A stretch of DNA of 64,000 bases. Source: Streptomyces tauricus. Its GTDB lineage: Bacteria; Actinomycetota; Actinomycetes; Streptomycetales; Streptomycetaceae. The notes under the pieces are model-generated. The model had not been told where the DNA came from. It saw nothing but the letters and a program-made list of their open reading frames with translations, and made no database searches. Numbering within the stretch: position 1 is the stretch's first letter; each line of letters begins with the position of its first letter. A program made the position numbers and the translations under genes. This document shows positions 53,839-62,473 of the stretch, piece after piece. The stretch lies in NCBI RefSeq assembly GCF_014650955.1, contig NZ_BMVY01000032.1:1-64000 (forward strand). Direction: 5' to 3'.

Positions 53839-54617
53839 CACCCGAGCCGAAGCCGGCGCCCGTGCTGGAACTGACGGACGTGGCCGTACGCTACCGGGGC
53901 GCCGCCGCCGACGTCGTACAGGATGTGTCCCTGGCCGTCGAGCCGGGGCAGTCGCTGGCCCTGGTGGGGGAGTCAGGCGCCGGCAAGACCACCCTGCTGC
54001 GGATCCTGCTGGGACTCGCCCGCCCCACCGCCGGTACCGTCCGCTTCGACGGCGAACCGCTCGCCCCGCGCGACAGGCGGCAGATGCGGCGCTTCCGGCG
54101 AGGCGTCCAGTGCGTGTTCCAGGACCCGTACTCCTCCCTCGACCCCAGCCGCCGCGTCGCCGCGATCGTCGCGGAACCGCTGCGCTCCCTGGGCATCGAC
54201 TCCCGGACGAGTGCCGCGCCGAAGGTGGCCGCCGCGCTGGAACGGGTCGGGCTCCCGGCGGACACCGCCTCCCGCTACCCGCACGAGTTCTCCGGCGGCC
54301 AGCGCCAGCGCATCGCGATCGCCCGCGCCATCGTGTGCGACCCGCGTGTACTGCTCGCCGACGAACCCGTGAGCGCGCTCGACGTGACCACCCGGGTCAA
54401 GGTCGTCGACCTGCTGGCCGAGCTGAAGGAGGAGCGGGACCTGACCCTCGTCATGGTCTCCCACGACCTGTCGGTCGTCGCCTCCCTGTGCGAGCGCACG
54501 GCGGTGCTGGAGCGCGGCCGGCTGGTCGAACAGGGCGACACCGCACAGGTGTTGGGCGAGCCGGCCCACCCGTACACCCGGCGGCTGATCGACAGCGTGC
54601 CGCGGCTGCCGGTCTGA
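53835..54617 (+). CDS. ABC transporter ATP-binding protein, DppF type
   Basis: 260 residues. Walker A GESGAGKTT, Q-loop CVFQDPYSSLDPSRR, signature FSGGQRQRI and Walker B VLLADEPVSALD; H-loop MVSHDLSVVASLCERTAVLERGRLVEQGDT. Second ATPase of the peptide-type importer; compact, without the long C-terminal extension of many DppF proteins. Last gene of the operon. No clear terminator: a weak AGCCT/AGGCT stem sits ~50 bp downstream. Confidence 0.93.
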   Translation: MTPEPKPAPVLELTDVAVRYRGAAADVVQDVSLAVEPGQSLALVGESGAGKTTLLRILLGLARPTAGTVRFDGEPLAPRDRRQMRRFRRGVQCVFQDPYSSLDPSRRVAAIVAEPLRSLGIDSRTSAAPKVAAALERVGLPADTASRYPHEFSGGQRQRIAIARAIVCDPRVLLADEPVSALDVTTRVKVVDLLAELKEERDLTLVMVSHDLSVVASLCERTAVLERGRLVEQGDTAQVLGEPAHPYTRRLIDSVPRLPV

Positions 54618-54838
54618 ACGGCGGTCCGCAGCGGGGCACTTGAGCGGGACGCGCCCCTACCTGTGAAGCCTTCCTGTGAGGCTCGGAGTTGACCCCGTGC
54701 GAGCGCGGAGCTGTGGCTAGACTCGCGCCCCATGCGTAACTCCGGCCCCGCCAGCCAGTGGCAGCAGACTTCTTCCCGCGCATCGGCCACCGACGCCGGG
54801 GAGGGGAGAAGAGCGGCCGGGGGGAGGGGCGGCGCTTG

Positions 54839-56917
54839 GTGAGGGCCCGGCACAAACAGTCCCGCGACCCGCGAGGGCACTGGCTGCTCCTGATACTCGT
54901 CCTGCCCGCGATGTTCGCGGCGCTCCTCTTCGAGGGCTGGACCAACCACGAGGTCGACGCCGCCGACACGCGGTCCGCCTGCACCTCGCCCGCACCCGAC
55001 GCCGTCACCCGCGGCGGTCCCGTCATCGGCATCAACCGCAACGGCGTACAGACCGCCTCGATGCCCGCCCGTACCGTCGCGCTCACCTTCGACGGCGGCC
55101 CCGACCCCCTCTGGACCCCGCGCCTCCTCGACCTGCTGAAGAAGCACCGGGCCCGCGCGACCTTCTTCCTCCTGGGCTCCCAGGCAGCCCGTCACCCGGA
55201 CCTCGTACGGCGGATCCGCGCCGAGGGCCACGAGATCGGCTCCCTCACCTACACCGGAGCCGTCCTGGGCGAGACGTCCGCACTCCGCTTCTCCGCCGAA
55301 CTGGAGCTGACGCAGAGCGTGTTGGCGGGCGCCACGGCCCTGCACACCAACCTGCTGCGGATGCCGAGGACCACCTCGCCCGACACCCTGTGCGGCCGCG
55401 AGTGGACGGCGGCCCGGCGCGCCACCGCCCAGGGCTATGTCCTGGTCGCCGCCGACAAGGCGTCCCGCACGCCCGCACAGGGCCTGGTCCGTCAGCTCGG
55501 CCAGACGGCGACCGCGTACCGGGAGACGGAGAAACTGCTTAGCGATCCGGATGTCGACCGCTTCACCACCGTCTCGGCCGGGACCCTGCTCACCCCGTAC
55601 GCGCCGGTGTCGGCCGTCGAGCGCTGGAGCGGCACCGCGCTGATCCGGGCCGCCTGGCTGGGGCGCCAGTTCTCGCACGCGATGACCTGGACACTCGGCA
55701 TCGCCGGGGCGCTCGGCGTGCTGCGGCTGATCCTGCTCGTCCACTTCGCCCGCGCCCATGTGCGCCGCCTGGAACGCTCCCGGCCCGGCGCGCCCTGGCT
55801 GCGGGAGGTGACGGAACCGGTCACCGTGCTCGTCCCCGCCTACAACGAGGAGGCCGGGATCGAGGCCACCCTCCGCTCGCTGCTCGCCTCCGACTACCCC
55901 CGGCTGCAGATCATCGTGATCGACGACGGCTCCACGGACCGCACGGCCGAACTCGCCGAAAACGTCGGCGACCCGCGGGTGCTGGTGATCCGCAAGGCCA
56001 ACGCGGGCAAGGCCGCCGCCCTCAACACCGGCCTGGAGCACGCCCGTCACGACCTCCTCGTCATGGTGGACGCCGACACCGTCTTCGAACCGGACGCCGT
56101 CCACCACCTCGTCCAGCCGCTCGCGCACCCGGCCGTCGGCGCGGTCAGCGGCAACACCAAGGTCGGCAACCGGCGGGGCCTGCTCGCCAAGTGGCAGCAC
56201 CTGGAGTACTGCTTCGGCTTCAACCTCGACCGCCGGATGTTCGAGGTGCTGGAGTGCATGACCACCGTGCCCGGCGCCATCGGGGCCTTCCGCAGGGACG
56301 CATTGACCGGGGTCGGCGGAGTCAGCGACGACACCCTCGCCGAGGACACCGACCTCACGATGGCCCTGTGGCGGGCGGGCTGGCGCGTCCTCTACGAGGA
56401 GTCCGCCGTCGCCTGGACCGAAGTACCCACCTCGCTGCGGCAGTTGTGGCGGCAGCGCTACCGCTGGTGCTTCGGCACGATCCAGGCCATGTGGAAGCAC
56501 CGCGGCGCCGTCCTGGAGACGGGCGTCGCCGGACGCTTCGGCCGGCGCGGACTCACCTACCTCGCGATCTTCCAGGTCGCGCTGCCGCTCCTCGCCCCCG
56601 TCATCGACGTGTTCGCCCTGTACGGCGTGCTGTTCCTCGACCCGTTCAGCTCGGCCGCGGTGTGGTTCGCCTTCATGGCCGTCCAACTGCTGTGCGCCGG
56701 TTACGCGTTGCGGCTCGACGGGGAACGTGTACGGACCCTGTGGTGGATGCCGTTCCAACTCGTCGTCTACCGGCAGCTGATGTATCTCGTCGTCATCCAG
56801 TCCGTGGTCGCCGCCCTGCTCGGCAGCCGGCTGCAGTGGCAGATCATGAAGCGTTCCGGCACCGCCGCTGAACAGATCGGCGGCCCCGCCCCGTATAAGA
56901 GTCTGCCCACGAGATGA
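54839..56917 (+). CDS. Polysaccharide deacetylase-like / glycosyltransferase-2 fusion; deacetylase site degenerate
   Basis: 692 residues from GTG 54839 (GGGGAGGGG 8 bp upstream; a GTG at 54758 would add 27 residues). One membrane helix (~14-31) precedes a NodB-like domain (~75-260). Its motif 1 reads TFDGGP where active enzymes have TFDDGP, motif 2 reads SLTYTG in place of H-(S/T)-x2-H, and LLRMPR stands where FRPPY is expected, so zinc-dependent deacetylation looks lost. Residues ~285-303 are a second helix, and a GT2 domain follows with VLVPAYNEE, DADT (411-414), EDTD (502-505) and QRYRW (539-543), all intact, then three to four helices. It is a processive-type polysaccharide synthase. The LCP gene is next on the same strand. 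Confidence 0.88.
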   Translation: MRARHKQSRDPRGHWLLLILVLPAMFAALLFEGWTNHEVDAADTRSACTSPAPDAVTRGGPVIGINRNGVQTASMPARTVALTFDGGPDPLWTPRLLDLLKKHRARATFFLLGSQAARHPDLVRRIRAEGHEIGSLTYTGAVLGETSALRFSAELELTQSVLAGATALHTNLLRMPRTTSPDTLCGREWTAARRATAQGYVLVAADKASRTPAQGLVRQLGQTATAYRETEKLLSDPDVDRFTTVSAGTLLTPYAPVSAVERWSGTALIRAAWLGRQFSHAMTWTLGIAGALGVLRLILLVHFARAHVRRLERSRPGAPWLREVTEPVTVLVPAYNEEAGIEATLRSLLASDYPRLQIIVIDDGSTDRTAELAENVGDPRVLVIRKANAGKAAALNTGLEHARHDLLVMVDADTVFEPDAVHHLVQPLAHPAVGAVSGNTKVGNRRGLLAKWQHLEYCFGFNLDRRMFEVLECMTTVPGAIGAFRRDALTGVGGVSDDTLAEDTDLTMALWRAGWRVLYEESAVAWTEVPTSLRQLWRQRYRWCFGTIQAMWKHRGAVLETGVAGRFGRRGLTYLAIFQVALPLLAPVIDVFALYGVLFLDPFSSAAVWFAFMAVQLLCAGYALRLDGERVRTLWWMPFQLVVYRQLMYLVVIQSVVAALLGSRLQWQIMKRSGTAAEQIGGPAPYKSLPTR

Positions 56918-56962
56918 CCCCGTGACGGGGTGACCCCAGGTGCCGAAGGACTGGACAGGCGG

Positions 56963-58150
56963 ATGAACGACGGGACCGACCACGGGACGGGCCACGGCTC
57001 GTGGTCGGGGCGCGGAACCGGCGCCCCGGCCTCCACACGTACGGCACCCCTGCCGGGCATGCCCTCACCGGCCACCCCGGGCCGTACGCACGAGGGCCGT
57101 ACGGACGACGGGAGCCGGCCCCACCGGGGCGCGGGCGGCGGCAGATCCCCGAAGCCCCGCCCCACCCGGCGCCGCAGGGTCGTGCGGCTGGGAGTCCTGC
57201 TGCTCGCCGCGCTGCTCGCGTCCTCCGCCGGCACCTATGTGTGGGCCGACACCGAGCTGGACCAGGAGGTCGACCTCGGCGCGCTCCCGGACCGCGCGCC
57301 GGCCGGCAAGGGCACCAACTACCTGATCGTGGGCTCCGACAGCCGGGCGGGACTGTCCGAGCAGGCCAGGAAGGACCTGCGGACCGGCTCCGCCGAGGGC
57401 CGCCGCACCGACTCGATGATCCTGCTGCACACCGGCGCGAACGGCACCACCATGCTGAGCCTGCCGCGCGACTCCTGGGTGACCGTCCCGTCGTACGTCC
57501 GCCCCGAGACCGGGCGCAGCTACCGCGCCGAGCCGGACAAGCTCAACGCCGCGTTCTCCCTCGGCGGCCCCGACCTGCTCGTACGGGCCGTCGAGAGCAA
57601 CACCGGGCTGCACGTCGACCACTACGCGGAGATCGGCTTCGCGGGCTTCGTCGGCGTGGTCGACGCGGTCGGCGGCGTCGACATGTGCCTGGACCGGGAC
57701 GTCAGGGACAAGAACTCGGGCGCCGACCTGCGCAAGGGCTGCCAGACCCTCGACGGCGCCGAGGCGCTGGCGTTCGTCCGGCAGCGCAAACAGGAGGCCC
57801 AGGGCGACCTGGGCCGTACCCGCAACCAGCAGAAGTTCCTGGCCGCCCTCGCCGAGAAGGCGGTCACCCCCGGCACCCTCCTCAACCCCGCCAGGTCCTT
57901 CCCGACCCTCAGCGCGGGCCTGGACACGCTGGTGGTCGACAAGGACACGGGCCTGCGGGACCTCATGACACTGTTCCGGGCGATGCGGGGCGTCACCGCG
58001 GGCGGCGGCCGGCAGCTCAACGTGCCGGTCTCCGACCCCGCTCTCGCCACCTCCAAGGGCAGCGCCGTCAAATGGGACGACCGCCGCGCACGGACCCTCT
58101 TCACACAGTTGCGGAACGACCGCCCGGTGACGCTCCCGCAGGGGAAGTGA
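56963..58150 (+). CDS. LytR-CpsA-Psr (LCP) family wall-polymer ligase
   Basis: 395 residues. A ~80-residue disordered Gly/Arg/Pro-rich cytoplasmic start, then an Arg cluster, one membrane helix (~88-105, LGVLLLAALLASSAGTYVWA), and an outer LCP domain: NYLIVGSDSRAG, RRTDSMILLH, LPRDSWVTVP, KLNAAFSLGG and AFVRQRKQEAQGDLGRTRNQQKF, with the Arg/Asp residues that bind polyprenyl-pyrophosphate. LCP enzymes attach teichoic-type or other glycopolymers to peptidoglycan. The ATG at 56963 is preferred over a GTG at 56930 that has no ribosome site. Gap to the glycosyltransferase 45 bp, with CCCCGT-GACGGGG folding. Its 3' end overlaps the convergent gene by 50 bp. Confidence 0.92.
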   Translation: MNDGTDHGTGHGSWSGRGTGAPASTRTAPLPGMPSPATPGRTHEGRTDDGSRPHRGAGGGRSPKPRPTRRRRVVRLGVLLLAALLASSAGTYVWADTELDQEVDLGALPDRAPAGKGTNYLIVGSDSRAGLSEQARKDLRTGSAEGRRTDSMILLHTGANGTTMLSLPRDSWVTVPSYVRPETGRSYRAEPDKLNAAFSLGGPDLLVRAVESNTGLHVDHYAEIGFAGFVGVVDAVGGVDMCLDRDVRDKNSGADLRKGCQTLDGAEALAFVRQRKQEAQGDLGRTRNQQKFLAALAEKAVTPGTLLNPARSFPTLSAGLDTLVVDKDTGLRDLMTLFRAMRGVTAGGGRQLNVPVSDPALATSKGSAVKWDDRRARTLFTQLRNDRPVTLPQGK

Positions 58151-59366
58151 CCATGCTCTCCGACGCCGGGGAAAGTGCCGGAGCCGTGGGAAGCAGCGGA
58201 GCCGGCGGCAGCGCGGCGGCCGGGACCTCGACGGCGTGCGGGTAGGCGGCCGACCGTTTCTGGAAGGAGAGGATCTTCGGATTCAGCACGACACCGTCGC
58301 GGATCTCGATGGCGTTCCTGATCGTGGCGTCCTCGTCCCAGGCCGCCGGGCCGCTCAGCACCTTGCGCAGATACGGCAGGAGCGCCTCGCTGATCTCCCA
58401 GGTGGCCGAGTTCCACAGGTGCGACGGGCTGTGGTCCACGCCGTAGTAGTGGCAACCGGAACCCACCTGGGGCATCGGGTCCTCGAAGGTGGTCGGACGG
58501 GCCCACTCGAAGCCCATGCCCTCGTCGCAGGAGACGTCGACGAAGAAGGTCCCCGGCTTGAACAGGGCGAGCTCCTCCTCGGCGACGAACGTCAGCGGCG
58601 CGTCGGTGTCCTGCCTTATGCAGTTGACGATCACGTCGAACCCGGCCAGGTACTCCGCGAGCGGCACGGGGCCGAGCCCGGTGAGCGCCTCAAGACGGGA
58701 CGGATCGTCCTCGCGCTCCGCGAAGTGACCCATCACGACCGACGGCATCGGCGAGGCGACCGCCGCGGCGGCACGCTGGGTCAGCACCGTGACGTCGGAG
58801 ATCCCCATGGCACCCAGACCCGTGACCGCGCCGCGTGCGGTGGCCCCGAAACTGATGACCACCGCGCGCATCCGGCGACCGTAGCTGCCGGTCAGACCGC
58901 CGAGCTGCAGGGCGTGCAGCACCGAGCAGTAGCCGGCCAGTTCGTTGTTCTTGTGGAACACATGGACGCTGAAGGCGCCCGTGGAGGTCCAGTGGTTCAT
59001 GGCCTCCCAGGCGATGAGGCTGAGCTGCCGGTCGATGGCGAGCTGCGTCATCCGCTCGTCCTGGACGCAGTGCGGCCAGCCCCACAGCACCTGGCCCTGC
59101 CGCAACCGGGTGACGTCCTCGTGCATGGGCTTGGGCAGGAGGAGCACATCGCACTCGTCGAGGAGCTGGTCGCGGGAGCGCAGTCCGCCGACCAGCGGGC
59201 GCAGCGCGTCGTCGCCGACGCCGAACCGGCCGCCGTAGCCCTCTTCCAGGAAGATCTTCGCGCGTACGTCGGGAGCGATCCGGTCGAGGTGACCGGGATG
59301 CAGCGGCAGCCGGAACTCGTTCTCCTTGTGGGAGGAGGCGAGTACTCCGAGACTCAACAGACTCAT
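58101..59366 (-). CDS. N5-(carboxyethyl)ornithine synthase-like dehydrogenase (alanine dehydrogenase/PNT fold)
   Basis: 421 residues. The start LGVLASSHKENEFRLPLHPGHL is the AlaDH/PNT N-terminal domain, with catalytic Lys/His positions (KENEFRLPLHP, LPKPMHEDV). The NAD-binding part is AVVISFGATARGAV, and DVSCDEGMGFEWARPT and GVDHSPSHLWNSATWEIS follow, as in carboxyethyl-ornithine synthases, which reductively condense pyruvate with ornithine. The C-terminal ~50 residues (Ala/Pro/Ser-rich) have no family counterpart and lie across the end of the convergent LCP gene (50-bp overlap), so the natural stop may have drifted. ATG at 59366. A small Cys-rich gene lies upstream on the same strand. Confidence 0.8.
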   Translation of the reverse strand: MSLLSLGVLASSHKENEFRLPLHPGHLDRIAPDVRAKIFLEEGYGGRFGVGDDALRPLVGGLRSRDQLLDECDVLLLPKPMHEDVTRLRQGQVLWGWPHCVQDERMTQLAIDRQLSLIAWEAMNHWTSTGAFSVHVFHKNNELAGYCSVLHALQLGGLTGSYGRRMRAVVISFGATARGAVTGLGAMGISDVTVLTQRAAAAVASPMPSVVMGHFAEREDDPSRLEALTGLGPVPLAEYLAGFDVIVNCIRQDTDAPLTFVAEEELALFKPGTFFVDVSCDEGMGFEWARPTTFEDPMPQVGSGCHYYGVDHSPSHLWNSATWEISEALLPYLRKVLSGPAAWDEDATIRNAIEIRDGVVLNPKILSFQKRSAAYPHAVEVPAAALPPAPLLPTAPALSPASESMVTSPAGASPGGRSATV

Positions 59367-59496
59367 GCGCGTCCTTCTATTTCGTTGTCGTCGTGCGGGC
59401 GTTCGTCGTGCTGGTTCGTTCGTTGTTCCGGTTCGTGCGCCGTGCTGGGTCGGGGTGTTCCCCGCCGGACCGGCCGCATCGGTCGGACCGGCCGGA

Positions 59497-59769
59497 TCAG
59501 GGTCGGTCTCCCCGGTGCCTGCGCACGCGTTCGTCCAGGGGGAGGGCCGTCTCGCCGAGGCCGTTGACGGATCCGCACGCCATGCGCGCGCAGGTCCCGT
59601 GGCAGGCGAGGATCTGGCCGCCGTCGTGGTGGGAGACCACCACGGCCTCGGGGTCGGGTGCGTTGCGGTAGTCGGTGCCGCACATCAGGCAGACCAGTCC
59701 GGAGAGCATCTCGGCGGTCGGTTCGGGGCGCCCGCGGCGGTGGCCGGAGATCGCGTCCTGTGAGTACAT
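59497..59769 (-). CDS. Small Cys-rich protein, unknown
   Basis: 90 residues. It contains CLMC (29 and 32), then HH and CHGTCARMAC, a spacing that could bind zinc or an iron-sulfur cluster. The start ATG at 59769 has AGAGGA ~9 bp upstream. It resembles small regulatory or zinc-ribbon proteins of streptomycetes, but I do not recognise a named family. It lies 130 bp upstream of the carboxyethyl-ornithine-synthase-like gene and could share its transcript. Confidence 0.6.
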   Translation of the reverse strand: MYSQDAISGHRRGRPEPTAEMLSGLVCLMCGTDYRNAPDPEAVVVSHHDGGQILACHGTCARMACGSVNGLGETALPLDERVRRHRGDRP

Positions 59770-60302
59770 GTGTCCCGCATCCTCTGTGTTCGGGTCTGGT
59801 CGGACCGTGCACGAGGCTCCCGAAGGCCCCGGAAGGGCGTCCGAAGAGCTGGGAGGGTCGCTATCGCCTGGTGCGGAAGGGACTGCGGGAGACGGCGTGA
59901 CGGTACGAGCCAGAAGGCATCGCGCGGCTCATTTCCGGCCGGATTCGATCTGCGTCGGCCATTGCCGTTCTCCGAGTGCGACGCCGAAACGGATGACGGC
60001 GTACGAGGTGCGCCCGGTGACGTAACCGTACTCCCTTCCGCATTCGGCGCCGACCCGGCGGGAAGGGATGGAAGCCTGGCCGCGGACCTTTTTCCCCCAT
60101 CGGGAACGTATCCGGCACACCGGACGTTGGAATGAGTGGTTGTAGTTGAAGTTTGCGAACGTGGAAGCGCCCGCGGAGTTCTGGCAGCGGGCGTTATGTC
60201 GTTTTCGGGGGTTTTCTTCGACGGCCTGGCGACCAGCAACCCGGAGTCGCGCGACGCGCGCTCTCCGCTCAGCTCGTCATCTCGACTCGAAGGAGACATC
60301 AC
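59770..60302. other. Long leader/intergenic region upstream of the cold-shock gene
   Basis: 533 bp with no convincing gene. Several overlapping short frames are present but none has a sound ribosome site. Cold-shock mRNAs often have long structured leaders, and the A/T-richer stretch 60126-60165 (TTGGAATGAGTGGTTGTAGTTGAAG) may hold the promoter. GAAGGAGA at 60290-60297 is the cold-shock gene's ribosome site. Confidence 0.55.
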
Positions 60303-60506
60303 ATGAGTCTTGGAACTGTGAAGTGGTTCAACGCGGAGAAGGGCTTCGGCTTCATCGCCCCTGACGAGGGCGGCGCCGACATCTTCGTGCACCACTCGGC
60401 CATCGACACCGAAGGTTTCCGCTCCCTGGAGGAGAACCAGAAGGTGGAGTTCACGGCAAGCCAGGGTCCCAAGGGAATGCAGGCGGACCAGGTCCGCGCG
60501 CTCTGA
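60303..60506 (+). CDS. csp: Cold-shock domain protein
   Basis: 67 residues, the normal CspA size. RNP1 KGFGFI and RNP2 DIFVHHS are both present, with the typical start GTVKWFNAEKG. It binds single-stranded RNA/DNA and melts mRNA structure, chiefly in cold. ATG at 60303 with GAAGGAGA upstream. A perfect hairpin follows the gene. Confidence 0.96.
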   Translation: MSLGTVKWFNAEKGFGFIAPDEGGADIFVHHSAIDTEGFRSLEENQKVEFTASQGPKGMQADQVRAL

Positions 60507-60548
60507 GGAGCCCCCTTCCTGAGCCTTCTCTTCCCAGGCAGGCCCTTT

Positions 60549-60580
60549 CCGAGGCAGGCCCGTACGCGGGCCTGCCTCGG
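60549..60580 (+). terminator. Perfect 14-bp hairpin terminator after the cold-shock gene
   Basis: CCGAGGCAGGCCCG-TACG-CGGGCCTGCCTCGG, a perfect 14-bp stem with a 4-base loop, 42 bp after the stop. No T-run (GGTGTCTAC follows), as is common in Streptomyces. Confidence 0.8.
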
Positions 60581-60673
60581 GGTGTCTACGGCGCGAGGCC
60601 GCCAGGACCGGGCCCCCACGGCCCGGACGCCTGCCCCGCACGGCCGGCCCGCCCGCACCCCGAGAGGAAACAC

Positions 60674-61774
60674 GTGACCACCACCGAGACCGTCGCCCGG
60701 AGCACCGACCCGGCCGATCCCGCCCGGATGACCAAGCCGCCCCCCGCCCGCCGCGGCAGCGACTACGCCGCCCTGTCCCGCGAGGTCAAACAGAGCGGAC
60801 TGCTGAAGCGGCGCCCGGTCTACTACTCGGTCAAGGTCGGGGCGAACCTCCTCCTGCTGGCCGCCGGATGGACCGCGTTCGCGCTGATCGGACAGTCGTG
60901 GTGGCAGCTGGTGACCGCCGCGTTCCTCGCGGTGATGTTCACCCAGACCGCGTTCATCGGACACGACGCCGGACACCACCAGATCGCCGCCTCCAAGCGG
61001 GTCAACAACGTGCTCGGCCGCGTCCACGCCGACCTGCTGGTCGGCCTCAGCTACGGCTGGTGGATCAACAAGCACACCCGGCACCACGCACACCCCAACC
61101 ACGTCGACCGCGATCCCGACATCGCCGACGGCGCGATCGCCTTCACCGAGGACCAGGCCCGCGTCCGCAGCGGCGCCTACGCCTGGCTGGGCCGCCACCA
61201 GGCCTGGCTGTTCTTCCCCATGCTGCTCCTTGAGGGACTGGCCCTGAAGGTCGCCGGCGTACAGGCCACCATCGAGCGCGGCCGTACGCGTACCGGGCGC
61301 GCGACCAGGCTCACCGAGGCGGCCATGCTGACGACGCACATCGGCGGCTATCTCGCCGCCGTGTTCCTGGTCCTGACCCCGCTCCAGGCCCTGGCCTTCA
61401 TCGCGGTGCACCAGGGACTGTTCGGGCTGTACATGGGGTGCTCGTTCGCCCCCAACCACAAGGGCATGGCCCTGTTCGGCAAGGACGACAAGGTCGACTT
61501 CCTGCGCCGGCAGGTCCTGACGTCACGCAACATCCGCGGCCACCGGCTCACCGACCTGGCGCTCGGCGGACTGAACTACCAGATCGAGCACCACCTGTTC
61601 CCGTCCATGCCGCGGCCCAGCCTGCGCCACGCCCAGGAACTCGTCCGCGGCTTCTGCGCCCGGCACGGCGTCGCGTACCACGAGACGACCCTCCTCGACT
61701 CGTACGCCCAGGTGCTGAGGCATCTGCACACCGTCGGCGGCCCGCTGCGTCTGCGGCCGGAGCTGGAGTACTGA
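60674..61774 (+). CDS. Membrane fatty-acid desaturase
   Basis: 366 residues. Three histidine boxes of the acyl-lipid/acyl-CoA desaturases: GHDAGHH (H-x3-HH, ~97-103), HTRHHAHPN (H-x2-HH) and QIEHHLFP (Q-x2-HH, typical of front-end/DesA3-like members). Four hydrophobic segments. Uses a diiron site and external electrons to add a double bond, lowering the melting point of lipids. GTG at 60674 with GAGAGGAAA upstream. It is 167 bp after the cold-shock gene and converges with a NarL-type two-component pair 27 bp away, an arrangement like Bacillus des-desKR. Confidence 0.93.
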   Translation: MTTTETVARSTDPADPARMTKPPPARRGSDYAALSREVKQSGLLKRRPVYYSVKVGANLLLLAAGWTAFALIGQSWWQLVTAAFLAVMFTQTAFIGHDAGHHQIAASKRVNNVLGRVHADLLVGLSYGWWINKHTRHHAHPNHVDRDPDIADGAIAFTEDQARVRSGAYAWLGRHQAWLFFPMLLLEGLALKVAGVQATIERGRTRTGRATRLTEAAMLTTHIGGYLAAVFLVLTPLQALAFIAVHQGLFGLYMGCSFAPNHKGMALFGKDDKVDFLRRQVLTSRNIRGHRLTDLALGGLNYQIEHHLFPSMPRPSLRHAQELVRGFCARHGVAYHETTLLDSYAQVLRHLHTVGGPLRLRPELEY

Positions 61775-61801
61775 GCCCTCCGGCTCACCCCCGGCCGTCC
61801 G

Positions 61802-62473
61802 TCACCGGGGACTGCGCGGCACCACCAGCCCGCAGTCGTACGCCAGGATGACGGCCTGCACCCTGTCGCGGAGCCCGTACTTCTCCAGGATGTGCGCGAT
61901 GTGCGTCTTGACCGTCGTCTCTCCCACGCCCAGCTCCAGTGCGATCTCCGCGTTGGACAGTCCACGGGTCAGGGCCCGCAGGACGTCCAGTTCACGGCCG
62001 GTGAGCGCGCCGAGGCGGGACGGCACGTCCGGGGACGCGGGCGCGCCCAGATGGGCGAAGCGGTCGAGCAGCCGGTGGGTGACCCGGGGCGAGAGCACGG
62101 CGTCACCGGCCGCCACGGTACGGATGGCGCCGACGAGCGAGTCGGCCGGTCCGTCCTTGACGAGGAAGGCGCTGGCCCCCGCGCGCAGGGCGTCCACCAC
62201 GTGAGCGTCCAGGTCGAAGGTGGTCAGGATGACGACGCGGCTCGACGACCCCGTCTCCGCGATACGGCGTGTGGCCTCGACGCCGTCCATGGTCGGCATC
62301 CGGATGTCCATCAGGACGATGTCCGGGCTCAGGGACCGGGTGCTCTCGACGGCGGCGACGCCGTCCGCCGCCTCACCGACGACCGTGATGTCCGGCTCCG
62401 CTTCGAGGATGAGCCGGAATCCCGTCCGGATCATGGGCTGGTCATCGACCAGCAGGACGCGGATCGCTTGCAT
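61802..62473 (-). CDS. NarL/FixJ-family response regulator
   Basis: 223 residues. Receiver domain (1-120) with acidic pair LVDDQ, phospho-acceptor Asp in LMDIRMPTMDG, Thr in VVILTTFD and Lys in FLVKDG; LuxR-type helix-turn-helix at the end (LTGRELDVLRALTRGLSNAEIA...TTVKTHI). Start set at ATG 62473; the upstream open frame is low-complexity. Its first 32 bases overlap the sensor kinase gene. Could control the desaturase beside it. Confidence 0.93.
   Translation of the reverse strand: MQAIRVLLVDDQPMIRTGFRLILEAEPDITVVGEAADGVAAVESTRSLSPDIVLMDIRMPTMDGVEATRRIAETGSSSRVVILTTFDLDAHVVDALRAGASAFLVKDGPADSLVGAIRTVAAGDAVLSPRVTHRLLDRFAHLGAPASPDVPSRLGALTGRELDVLRALTRGLSNAEIALELGVGETTVKTHIAHILEKYGLRDRVQAVILAYDCGLVVPRSPR

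Noticed and set aside
49633..54617. Nickel-specific importer
   Set aside because: The SBP_bac_5 family also binds peptides and sugars, and no nickel enzyme or Nik regulator is nearby, so the substrate was left open.
54275..56995. 906-codon minus-strand frame opposite the glycosyltransferase fusion
   Set aside because: Antisense with no domain; the plus strand holds transmembrane and GT2 motifs.
59363..59812. 149-codon minus-strand frame overlapping the small Cys-rich gene
   Set aside because: Arg/Pro-rich in a different phase, no ribosome site; the 90-residue frame has a better start and conserved-looking Cys pattern.
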